From NCBI RefSeq assembly GCF_000327385.1, contig NW_008710049.1, positions 1,292,525-1,356,524 of the forward strand: 64,000 bases of DNA, written 5' to 3'. The translations under genes were made by a program, and so were the position numbers. Source of the stretch: Lottia gigantea. Its lineage: Eukaryota; Mollusca; Gastropoda; Lottiidae. Below are positions 26,253 to 38,695 of this stretch, in pieces; the first letter of the stretch is position 1; each line of letters starts with the position of its first letter. A model generated the notes under the pieces. It did not search any database and was not told where the DNA came from. It saw only the letters and a list, made by a program, of their open reading frames with translations.

Positions 26253-26447
26253 GTCTAAAACAAGAAACTCTTTTTAACTAGACAATGATCAGTCTAAAAC
26301 AAGACACTCTTTTTAACTAGACAATGATCAGTCTAAAACAAGACACTTTTTTTAACTAGACAATGATCAGTCTAAAACAAGACACTTTTTTTAACTAGAC
26401 AATGATCAGTCTAAAACAAGACACTATTTTTAACTAGACAATGATCA
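26253..26447 (+). repeat. Tandem array, five copies of a 39-bp unit
   Basis: Units start at 26253, 26292, 26331, 26370 and 26409. Each begins GTCTAAAACAAGACACT and ends TTTTTAACTAGACAATGATCA. Copies differ at only a few positions, mainly C/T/A changes around the T-run and AAGAAACT for AAGACACT in the first unit. The near-identity indicates recent expansion by slippage or unequal exchange. No protein coding is evident. Confidence 0.95.
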
Positions 26448-29400
26448 AACGTACACAAAACCAGCCTAAAAAACTAAGTGTTTATATGATGTACTTTTGC
26501 CATCTGGAGATTGTATTATACAAGATATTCCATTTTTATAATTTTTTCCTTTTGAATGCTGGTTTCAATATTGGTCACAGCACTTTTTTCTCTTTAGACC
26601 AAGAAAAGCATGAAGTTAAAAATAAGATTTCATCAATCACACCCACAATTTTATAATCCACAATAACAGATCCTAATCAAGGTCATTAAAGAAGTCAATT
26701 GTCTTTGAATGACCTCGAAAATACTACCTCCATGCTTGAATTGGGTCAATATGGCATAAGTATTGGTGGAAAAATTGAACCAGTTAATTGAGATATGATA
26801 TAAACTATTTCAGTAGCCAATTTTTGTTGATGCATGGCAGGTTTTTACTACATAAAGATTCTTGTTGATCCTTTCAAGTTTTGTGAAGATATATATGACA
26901 TTTCAACCAAATAGATATATTATAGGAAGGAGTTTTTTAGTAAATTTGGCTGAATATCATCTACATCACTTTTTCTAGTAGGATTCCAACTTTTTCAGTG
27001 CGTACCAACTATATGTAATACCTATAGTTTTGGGAAAATACAACACTGTACCCAAAGCTTCCAGAAATCTCAATATATATTTTGAACTTGTAATAATTTA
27101 TTCAATACATCTGCATCAACAGATCATACAGACAAATATACATGTTCCGTAAGAATTGAATACATTTTGTCAGAAATATTGAAAATGTTATCAATCTCAA
27201 AAGAACCTTGGTAATCATGTAACTTCCTTTAAACCATCTGCACCACACATAACATAAATATTAATGTACAATTTTATACATTCTGGTGTATTATGACATT
27301 TAGTATTACCCACCATCAAGAATGTGGTAAACAGAGTCGGCCTTGAAGGCATTCCTGGTGGTTCAGATTAGCAAATTTATAGTGAATACCACACTGAATG
27401 AACTAACTTATTATTATTATTACTAATTATTACAACTTATGAATATCACATAATATCAATTTCCAGATTTTCTTCCTTACTTACAACTGAATAGAGGTGT
27501 AAAAGTGTAAAATAAAATGCAGATAAAGAACAAAATTATGCAACTGTATGGACAGACATGCTTCTTAGATGTCTTAAGAGCATTCACATAATAAAAACTT
27601 TGCAGAAATTATTAGTTTTTTAAAATATCAAGATAAAAAATTAATCAAGACAGACAAAGGAAAAATCTTTTTTATTAAAATATATCAGGTTAGCCTGTAG
27701 ACAGGGATGTCAATCATAATTAGAAAGGAAAACTTCATCCGAACAGTATATAATATATCATCTACCAACTCGGATAATTATGTTTTCTGTCTGGCCTTGA
27801 TCAATGTATTTCATTTCTTTCACTTTTTTTTTAAATATCAGAAATGTATTGTGGTCTGTTGTTATTTTACCAAACTTAAACTTCCTTGTTGTCTAATTTT
27901 TAGAAACTGAATCAAAGATACAAAAATAGAACATTTTCATGTCCCATGATTGGTAAATTATCTCCAATGCCAATATTTTTTACTAGTACTAAAAAGTACT
28001 TTCTCAGCAAAAAAACAGATCTTTGAGGATGATGTTTGGACATACTTGTTGACGTTTGTCACATATATACCACCAATAAAACTGTTCTTGAATTCTACAT
28101 CATTTTAATATGTTTATATTACAGCACTACTGTTTCTAACTGTAATTCTTGATCATCATAACACTATCAAAATCTTGATTATCATTTCTGAGTAAGAAAA
28201 TAGCATTGGTTTTTTAAAAAAAACTCTTAAAATCGGCTTTAGTTGTAAGCTACTTCTCAGTGCAACATTTCACATTACAAAAACAAATTCTAATATTGCC
28301 TTTTTGAGAAGTGTGTGCTTGATATGAGTATGTATTTACAATTATGTTAATTGTTTTATATATTGTTTACAATCTATATAAAAAACAGTCAATGTACAAA
28401 CTACAAATCATGAAAGTCATGTGGAGATTGTTAAGTAAAAATTGCATGTCTACTTTCATTTTATTAATATTGTCAACTTTAAGAAGCTTAATATTAAAAA
28501 TAGGTTATGATCATCTATCTAAATCAATTTAATTGAACAATGCTACAAATCATAATTATAACTTACAACTCAAACATGATCTAGGTCTAGATATATAACC
28601 AATAATATTATTTATTGTTTAATAATAAAAGGTTAAATTTAATGATGGTTTTAAATTAATAAGGGTCATCAACTCTTTACTGACATCTATTTATTATCAT
28701 CTTGAAAGCTTTTCATTTACACTACAACTGAACAACCATTTTCAGACCACTTGATTTTACTGTAATGTAAAAACATTTTATCGCGACCTGGTCTGGACTG
28801 AGAACGCTTTATAGTGGTCTGGTGTAAAAGGGGCTAAGGTCTATTAATTGGTGTCTCCCACCAACCTTTAAAGTGATACTACGTCTTAGAATTAACATAA
28901 AATTTTAAGAATTTTAAACTTGGCGAATAAGACCCAGTAGATATACCTGGTGTCATAAATAACTTATCAGGATCCTTATATAATCTGATAATTTCAAAAA
29001 ACTTAGTAAGTATCCATAAATATGCAATTAACTATTGAAAAACGCTCAATGTTTGAGCCTGTTCCAGGTTTCAGTCATTGGAAATGCAGAAGATACAATT
29101 TTATTTACATATCTATAAATATGGTACCACCAATTTAAATTATTTGGTATGATTTGAATAGAGCAAACTAAAGACAATTCAAGATTTAGATTTAGATTTT
29201 AGTTTACCACAGTCTTGAGAAAGTTATGATGATTGGGGACGTGGTATGGACACAATGCCATAATCTGTGACTAAGTATTATCTTGCATGCACTTTCATAG
29301 AGTCATACATAATATCATAACTACTTAAAATTGTTTAATGCCTTTTAAGCTTCTTTATTGAAAACACTAACAGAGCCTTCTGTTAAATAGTAACTTGTTA

Positions 29401-29840
29401 CCTTTCAACCGCATTAACCACTAGAGTTAAGTCATGTCAATCCAATTTCGTTATAATCAGTCAAATTATAAACATTAAGCAAAAAATTTATAAAAAATAT
29501 CTTAAACATTATTAGCATATTCAGACCTGATTCCCAACCAATTTCTTTCCATGTATCATTGTCAAATTGTCACCTCCATTTTTTCTGCATGAATATGATA
29601 ATTGATATTTTGAGAATTTATCACTGAGATGACATAACCCTAATTAACTTATCATTGGCTTCATTATCTAATTACTAATTAATCATGTCATGACATTTGT
29701 TAGTGGTGACAAACATACAATATACATCCCAGTAGAGTGACTCATGCTGCCCCACAATTTTTTCCTTATTTAATATGTCAATTATTACATTAACTAATAG
29801 AAGTTAATTTGCACTAATTCCAATTTCAATGGTGACAAAT
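26448..29840. other. Non-coding AT-rich DNA with two possible old repeats
   Basis: No exons were recognised. At 28725-28845 there is a weak fold-back pattern: TTTACAC, AGACCAC and, later, GTGGTCTGGTGTAAAA in opposite sense. It may be a miniature hAT-like element, but the ends are not clear. At about 28865-29105 a segment beginning TTTAAAGTGATACT has a repeat-like look without a second copy in this window. Confidence 0.4.
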
Positions 29841-29842
29841 TT

Positions 29843-29858
29843 GTAGGTAGGTAGGTAG
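29843..29858. repeat. (GTAG)4 microsatellite
   Basis: Four perfect GTAG units sit directly left of copy 2 of the GGGCAATAACTC repeat family. Confidence 0.8.
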
Positions 29859-29866
29859 ATGACAAG

Positions 29867-30665
29867 TTAACGTTTCGCTTCCAGCGGTTGCTGATATCGC
29901 AAACAAGACAAATTTGTATCCATGGCTGACAATATACCCTGCCAACTTTTAGTTTCCCTTTTTTCTAACAAGTGGTTGCCTAGCAAGATACGTCCACTTT
30001 CCTCATACATTTTCAGTATATCAAAGGCAGTCACCTGTGGCAAATCATACCAAAAATCTAATTTGTGCAAGATATTGTTGATTTAAACAAACACACATTA
30101 TTTAATGAAATTCTGACATAAACTGTCACCTCTATCGCCAACAAATTTTTTGATTTGTTTTTAGTAAGTCATGGGCAATAACCCCATTACTGTTGATCGA
30201 AAAATTGTCAAATTCAATCTTGGCTAAGATCTCATCATTATAAATGAACATAACAAGTTTCATTTAAATCGGATGAAAACTGTACTCTCTATTGAGTTCA
30301 CAAACAAATTTTCATGCGTTTTTCATAAATCAAGGGCAATAACTCAAAAACCGTTCAACAAAATATAGCCAACTTCAGACTAGACCAAGATCTCATCAAT
30401 ATAAATAATCACACCAAATTTCATTAAAATCAGATGAAAACTGTAGTTTCTTTCCCGTTCACAAGCCAATTTTGACGCGTTTTGGCTAAGTCAAGGGCAA
30501 TAACTCAAAAACCGTTCATCAAAAAATCATATCGAATTTGTCTAAGATCTCATCAATATAAATGATCACTCAAAATTTCATTCGAATCAGATGAAAAATG
30601 TAGCCTCTTGTGTTCACAAGCCAATTGTGGACAGACGGACCGTGGGCGTATAAAACTGCAAAATT
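29867..30665 (+). repeat. GGGCAATAACTC-family dispersed repeat, copy 2, with 161-bp internal tandem units
   Basis: The GGGCAATAACTC core (first copy CATGGGCAATAACCCC) starts at 30170, 30331 and 30492, a constant spacing of 161 bp, so at least three tandem units lie between unique ends. The left end has AAGTGGTTGCCTAGCAAGAT and GATACGTCCAC; the right end reads GGACCGTGGGCGTATAAA, so ATACGYCCAC and GTGGGCGTAT form an inverted pair. On the minus strand, the left 200 bp form an open frame of 67 codons (29867-30070) with FWYDL and ILLGNHLL segments. A related peptide can be read in copy 1 but with a local frame disturbance. No known protein match is claimed. Confidence 0.8.
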
Positions 30666-33600
30666 AAGGGATTCTCTAAGGGTTTCTTTAGGAATTCATT
30701 TTTTTTAATCTAGTACCACAATCAACTTCTAATGGCAGGCAATCTTAGGTATTTGCAGATCATAAGCATTCAGTCCATCGATTTTCATCTATCACAAAAT
30801 ATGTATTTCAAGGTATTTCAGAGTAATTTTCAGCAAAGCTTATATGATGGCTTCACTTGAACAACTTTTTTTTTATTACTTTTCTCAATGCAAGTATTTA
30901 AAATATTAGGAAGAGGTTTTGTGTTCTGACTAATTTATAAAAAAAATGAAGCATATCAACAAAATAAACTAAATTTCCAACCACTGAATTGTGTGGCAAT
31001 ATTGAACAGATGGACTGGAAGATGATATCAATAGTTAATGAGTTATTGGTCATTTAATACTGAATAGTGAAGAGATTAATGTTTGTATGTATCATTAACC
31101 ATTTACTAATTAGATCTTATCTAGCTATCATTAAACTTTTTATCACAGAATCTTCATTAAAACTTAATTTGGAATTAAGAATAATTCATTCAATAAACAT
31201 TTAATTAACTTTATAGATTATTGTACCGTACTACATATTAAACCTGTTTGGCACTGAATTGCCTGAGGCAGTGGAGTTTAACATCCCACTTTTTGTAGTT
31301 TACTATACTAATAATAAAATGGAGCTTTATATCATTCTGCACTCGACTAAACTGATATCTTGAGATCAAAACGGTCTTAAGCTTCAGGAAGCAGACTGAT
31401 CATACTGTCATTAAAGCCTTGAAGCAATCTTATTACACCATCAGCAAACTCAACAAGTGGGACAGTTGTAAAAAATGGACACCTCCATATAACAAACTTT
31501 CTACTGATTGAAAATAAATACCTTTTGATTTTATGACTTAAAAAGTCCAGCACTAAAAGACATTTTTAGTTAAATCAACAATATCGGTCTGCTCTCTAAT
31601 GGCGTGCTCATTTTAACAGATCGAGAACCTTTCAGATTTCAAAAAAATGGAAATAGAATTGCAGATTAGATTATTGGTATAAAACATTTCTGTTTAGTAT
31701 CTGCAAATAATATCTTAAAATAGCCTACAAGAAATATCCCTTCAATCAATGCATAATTTTTTTTCTCTGATATAGTAGATTAAATAGAAACAAAATAGTT
31801 ATCCCATATACCGACGAACAAAATTATTATCATTGTAAATATGAGATTATATGTATTTAATATTGTAAAAAGTATCAATTTTCCTGTTTCTGAACAAAAA
31901 TGTAGATTTAAATAAACTTTAAACCACTGGGTCATATACATGTAAATAAATTATATTGTATTATATTCTAACCAAGTGCTAACATAGTTTGACTTCCAGT
32001 ATTTTGATGTAAGAACATCTGTAGACAGCCACAGATGAATGGTTTCTATCAATAATTAACATTATATTAGGTATCTGGGGGCTAATGAGCTTTGTTTACT
32101 ATCTTTGTTCAGGTAAACATAAGGAATAATACTTTGATATGAATTATTGATAAGGCATTTTAGGTTCATTGATAATCAATTTTATATTGTTTCCAACAAT
32201 TAAAGTTAGATTTTCCCATCAAACCCAAGAAAGGAAATTGATCTCTTTTTTTATTCTTTCACGATTTTGGCATTTTATTAAAAAATCATGTAAGAGTCAA
32301 GTCTAATTGTCAGGTTGTAAATAACTTTTAATGATGTCTTCAGTAACTAATGGTCCAAGCTTTTCAATGAAGTTCACTTTCTGATAAGCTAACAAGTTCA
32401 TTCATGGTTGATTCCCTTCCAGAAATTCAGGGTGGGATACTACCTTTTTAATCAATAAATAACAGTTTTTCTTTTAAACAAGTGAAGCAGAGACAGACAT
32501 TGACTGATCAAATAATTATTGTATCTTACTTTGATCTGTAATTTTATCAATATGATCAGATATGGGGTTTTATTGTTCTAAATAAATGACATGTACTTAT
32601 TCCAAGTTCAAGTCAACTCAAGAGTTCATTGCCTCTCCTGAGAATTTGACTTTTTGCTGGTCTCTCCATTTCAAGATATTAAGTTGATGCATTTTAGGTC
32701 ATTTTGAACTGTCATCACATGGAAGTTTGAAAATATTTAGAAACAAAGTAGCTTGATAAATTTCTGATAGCAATCCCTTGACAATTGGTTAAAAGGCCAT
32801 ATTTGACATACAGTTTTAAATATTTCTCAATAAAAACAAAACCTTAAATTACATTTTGACAAATGAGTTAAGAAGGTGAATAACCAAAAGTAAAACCTAG
32901 TTTTGAGGATACTGTGAAGGTTGTAATGATATCACTATAAAATATAGTTTTATTAACCATATACTGTTATATTTAGTTAATTGCCTCTTTATAAATTATG
33001 AAACATCTTCATATTGTGGTATATGGATTAATTCAAAATATAACTGAACCTTTGTGTAGTGAATCACCTTAAATGGCCTTGACTTAGATCTTGGACATTG
33101 TCGCATTAAGCAAAGGAAATATTGCATTATTTCTCCTTCCAGCAATGACATTTGATTTCAACACATGATCTATACAATTAACTACTAGCAACCAGGATTT
33201 CAGTTTTGTGTATTTTTGTAGTTTGTAATACAATCAGAAAAAATATCAATCCACTTAAAAATGCATACAAGGTAATTTCAATCTTCAAAGCACAATTAAG
33301 AGAATTATTCTAAAGAGAAGTTCACATGAACGGAAACATTAGCTGTTGTTTGCTTTGGTAATTTTTTTTTATCTGATTGACCTAATCATCACTAAATTGC
33401 CGATTCACATAAACTGTGTCATTCTATAATGGTAATAAAAAATAAAACAATACTTCACTATCATAAAAACTACAAAACCTATTTCAACTAGTTTAAGGTA
33501 TCAAAGAATCTTTTTTGTTAAAAATAATCAATCTAATATTCGTTTATAAACACATTTGCAATTTGTGAAATCATAATCTGGATGAGTTTTTCTATAATTA

Positions 33601-36600
33601 CAGGAATTACAAATGGAAGGGAAATTGGAATGATGTAAATAGACAGTTTATTAATAACTAATGCAAACAAAATCTTATGAATCAATCTAATAGTTTGAAT
33701 GGTATTTAAGCAATGTCTAAAATAGATCTACTTTATAAGGTGGATAACACAGTGTACTGTTTCACATTTTGGATCTTGTCTGATCATATATTTGCTTTAT
33801 TTATTTTCTACCATAACGAAAATCAGCAATGTACACAGTCTCATCCCACCATTCTCATGCACAACTCTACATAAGCTGTAAGTCATGACATATAATTGTA
33901 TTTCATGTTAGTTAAGTGAATCTAGTCTGCTTTATATCAAGACTTGAAAATGCCTTTTTTTTAATATCCTACAACTCTCATATCTGACTAGTCTTCACTA
34001 TCATCATACTTAACATCATACAAAAAAACATCCATGGGAACAAAAGTCACAAAGTGGGTCAGTAGACTAATGATGCAAAAGATAACAGCACAATCAGCAA
34101 TACTTTTAGTTCAAAGAATGGCAGGTTGCCCACAAATGATGTAGCAGACAATAGCAATGAACTTAACAATTGCACTTCAGATAGATTTCAATAACAACCA
34201 TATATTCAACTGCCAGACATTAAAAAGCAAATGCCACAAATACAACATTGAAATAATTTTTGAGGTTTTAGGTCTGATCAACTATGATCTCTAAAAATAA
34301 TATTAAGCAGCATTCAAAGAATCATCCTGATAACTGTGCCAGTGCCTCCGTGAGTCAGCCAGTTGTAGGCTTCCACCCCTCAATACCTAATGTAGCCTAA
34401 AAACTCTGAATAAAGATACTCGATTTAAAACTTGTTTCACAACATATCAATAGATCTTTAATCCAAACGAACATCTTGTCCAATAAATGAACACAATTAG
34501 CCTTATTATAGTTCAATTTTTTTTTTTCATAAAAGTAAAATATAATTTATCTAAAAGAAATTCGGTCACATGATTGATGGCTTAAAAAATCATGGTATTT
34601 CATGCCACAATTAAAGAGCAAAACCAATATTGAACAGTAATCATTTATCAAACACCAATGTGAAATATCACCGAAGAAAACATGAGGATATTTGTGCAAG
34701 GACAGGCATTAACCTTCTTTATATTGCTTCAGTTTCAGTTTTTTCTTTTATTTTCACAGATCATTTTAATTCTTTCAAGAGAAAATTTAGTTTATTCATA
34801 AATATCAAGGTTTTATCTAAAACACAATGATGGTAAAATGTACCATAAAATATATAGAAATAACAAGCGATTCCATAGTAAATACAGTCAACTCTAAATA
34901 AGGTCAATAGATGATGTCAGCTGATGACAACTTGGCCGATATCTACAACTATTACTAAAAATATTGATTTTGTGTCGTGGATTTGGAAAGGTTTTAAATA
35001 GATGATGCCACTGGGTTGATTGTGCTATCATATTACGTCTTGTTTATAAAACCAAGATAAGCTGATTATCATAGATTTCATCCAATCATTCACAGCATCA
35101 CTGAAAACAGACGTCAGTCATCTTCCTAGTCCTCATGTTACCGTCATTCCTCGTTCAACAACACAACAACCAGGCTTATGACGCACTTCTACTTTTAAAA
35201 ACAAAGAAAGTGGATCATGAAATCAAGTAGTTTTAAATGTCATTTATAAGCTGAGCATGTGTCTAGTAATTATAAAGATGTCAGATAATTGTAACTCTTC
35301 TTTCATAAATACCCTGAAAATACTGTGTACCACTCCTGTTATCAAAAGCAAACATAGTGATTTAGAGTTTTACATCCTTCTTTTTCTGTTTTCACATTTG
35401 GACTGCTAAGCCAAATGCTTGGACAACAGTTCATTTACACAATTGAACTAGACTGTACTCTCCATGCATGGTGGAAATCAAATCTCCAGATCTTTCATTT
35501 ACAGAATAGGTTTTAAGGTATTTCTAAGGAAGTAGCATTGTTTGATAGGTCTACTGACGTTAAAGTCCTTCAAAATTATCATGCACTTTCTGAACCAGAA
35601 ACATTAAAAAAAAACAAACAATTTATTTTTTTTATCCTAGAACTACATATTTATTGCAGTTACTTCCGTCAAAAAAAAAACTTGCTTCATAAATATTTTA
35701 CAGACATTTTCTCTCAGATGACATAAGAAATATTTCATTATAAAATCACATTACTATCATCACGTTTTTCAACACATGCCAATTTTGAGGTTTTTTTTCA
35801 GAAATCAAGTATCATGTTATCTGGATTAACAGCACATTATTGCGAAACAAATAGAGAAATCTTTTATTGTTAAAAAAGAAACTTGAAATTTCTCAGAAGA
35901 AAAGAATAAAGTCTATTTCCATTTCATTAGACGATTAACCTACACGACAACAAGACTTACTAAGTCTTGTATCATTTGCTAATTGTTCTGAAAATAACCA
36001 CTATATTGCCTTTAATTGGACCTTCTTATTTCTTCAATGCTCTGAGTTAGCCTCAAGACATCAGCAGAACAAAACCTTTCGTAAGCTCTATAACGCACAG
36101 ACTGGAACATTTGAATTTATTCACTTTCTACTTGATATAATCATCAATGTTTTTTAGCTGGACGTGAATCCTTCTTCTTTGTGTCTAATAAACTCTAGGA
36201 TGTCAACCTCAAGACACATAAAATATAATACTTTTAATGGCATTTCATTGGCTTAGTTAGATGAATTTTTAATTTTAATTAAAAAGTGTAATCTAATACT
36301 TCATTTCATCTCATTAACCTAATAATGTACAGAATATTCTGACACAAGCATTATAGGTTGAGATCATTCATTATACCAACATCAGCTTTATAACTATTTA
36401 AATATTTTATTGTTTTATTTCAGATAATATTTGGTAACAAAAATCAAACTGACATTTCTTCTAATTGGAATTCATCTTGCTATGTAAACTTGAGGACAAC
36501 AACCTAGGTTAAGTCAATAATGATGGAAATGTTTTAATTGATTTTATCTGTAAGCTTGTGATTAAAATAATTCCCAACGTTGAATCATTGATTGAAGAAA

Positions 36601-38419
36601 ATAAACATTTCCAATCAATAATCTGTAGTTAATCAATAACAATTTAGAAAATAAATTACTTCCGGGTTTGTCTGCAGGATAACACACCATCAACCCATGT
36701 TAAAAATATAACAAGCTATAGTCACCATAGTAGTTCAATAAACCCTTCCATAGCTGGACCCATGAAGAATGAGTTTGACTTGTCACCACTCACCATAATT
36801 GAATGAAACGAGGAATAGTCATCCATAGTTATTCTCACAAACTTAGTGTTTTAGTCATTAGTCAATCATTAAACTAGATTTTAAAGATAGTTTTAAAATC
36901 CTGTAAGATTACTTAACTTCTGAAAATCTTGATTTCATCTTACTTAACTGTTTGAGAGTAAGGCCCAAGGACTAGTCAGGAAGTTAGGATTTTAGCATTG
37001 TTTTCATATTATTAGTTAACATGTCTTTGAAAGTAGAATACTTTATCTCAAAATAATCACATGAAAATAGTTTTGTACTCAGTGAAAAAATAACAAATGT
37101 TGCTCTATATTTTCATAGGCTAACCTTGATGTTTCTTTTTTTTACAGAATATAATAATTTCTATATGTTACTGAAAATTCGAGAATATTTTCTGTTGTCC
37201 TTGAGGAAGACTTTTGATAATTTCTACTAAAAAAAAAAAAAAAAAATAAATAGACAAAAAATCCCTATATCCATTAAGATCTAAATTGAGTTTACAGATT
37301 TAACAAAAAAAAAACAGTCAAAATCAGCAGGTATTAAAACAAAACATCATTATTGTGAAATAAAAAATTTGAAATATTTTTGTTTTTCTAAATGCTAAAC
37401 TGCAATAACAACAACACATCTGAAAACAGAAAACAAAATGGTAGGGGGTGGCTAGAGCCTAGGGTTTGATTCTTCTAGAAACTCAATCAAGCAGGTTGTT
37501 TTTGTTTTGATCACAGACCCAACAGCAGGTGATTTCTCATTGTTATACAAGATTTCCTAATCTCTTGACCTTAAACTCTGTAGGGGTCATAAGGTCACAG
37601 GTCATAAATTAAGCATGACAAGTGACCACTGGTTAGTGGCCGAATTAACTTGTTGTTATTGACAACACTGACCATCATAAATAAATAAGAGGGATATATA
37701 CATGGTCATAAATTACTATAAACAAATTTCATAAATAATTAACTAATCTTTAAGTTGGAAAACAACAAATCACCTTTTATATTGCTTTACTTGTTTTCAG
37801 ATGTTCAAATGTCATTGGACACCAAGTCAGGTTACTTTTCTCTGATGCCTCTGCCAGCTACACCAGATTTATGATGTAACCACATAATTGACCACAAGGA
37901 ATATTAGTTGACTTGTATCATTTTGTTGGACACAAACATTGGAAACTGCCTTACAATGTGATTAGTCCACTTACTTCTATCTGGTTTTATTATGTTAATA
38001 AATGCAAGCTTTGTATCTTGTTTATCATTAACAATGAAGCATACTGTTGGAGGTTGACAAAAATTGCCACCATCTCTCGATGCCACAATAGTGTTGTGTA
38101 ATTTTGTTATTCATGACATCATTTTCACATCTATTTAATATTGAGCTGCGAGATCAGAATCTGGTACAGCATGCTATAATATTTACAAATGTCAATGGAT
38201 CTCAGAACATCTGACCACTGAAAATCTGACTGGGACATGGATTGCCAGACATAGCTTGACTCTATACCAGACACAGATAAAAAAAATGTCTGCGCTTGTG
38301 AAGGGCCCTAAAGTTTGATTCTTTATGGACCTTTTCTACACTTTTTTGTTAGAGAACACTCTCTTTTAACTATATGCCATTTTTTATTTGCTTTGTAAGG
38401 AACAAAGGGATATAATATG
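30666..38419. other. Non-coding AT-rich DNA, nothing recognised
   Basis: Nearly 8 kb without a recognisable exon. A poly-A run lies at about 37229-37246. A segment at about 31240-31300 (GCCTGAGGCAGTGGAGTTTA then ACATCCCACT) looks repeat-derived but cannot be assigned. Short open frames look random. Confidence 0.55.
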
Positions 38420-38695
38420 AGTTTTAAACATCTTTAATTTTCCTGTCAAACTTCATTGAATATTCCATGATGATAACCATACAAATGGTCATGTTCATTC
38501 AAGTAAAAAAATTTCACCAATTCTGATCACTCAACTGCAAGATATTAAAAAGTCCAACAATGTCATGAATTCTTGGTTTATGAGTTACAGTCATAATGCG
38601 AAATCATGTAGTGTTATCATGCCAAGATATTTGAATGGAAATCATCATGGAATATTCAATGAAGCTTGACAGGAAAATTAAAGATGTTTTAAACT
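38420..38695. repeat. Inverted-repeat element, 55-bp arms (MITE-like)
   Basis: The left arm at 38420-38474 starts AGTTTTAAACATCTTTAATT and the right arm at 38641-38695 is its reverse complement with only about three differences (for example AAACTT against AAGCTT). The 166-bp centre is unrelated AT-rich sequence. No convincing target-site duplication is visible beside the arms, so this may be a miniature transposon whose true ends lie a little outside, or an inverted duplication. Confidence 0.85.

Noticed and set aside
29867-30070. 67-codon minus-strand open frame as a host gene
   Set aside because: It lies inside a multi-copy repeat, and the related copy at 22.3 kb shifts frame in the middle, so it is reported as repeat sequence only.
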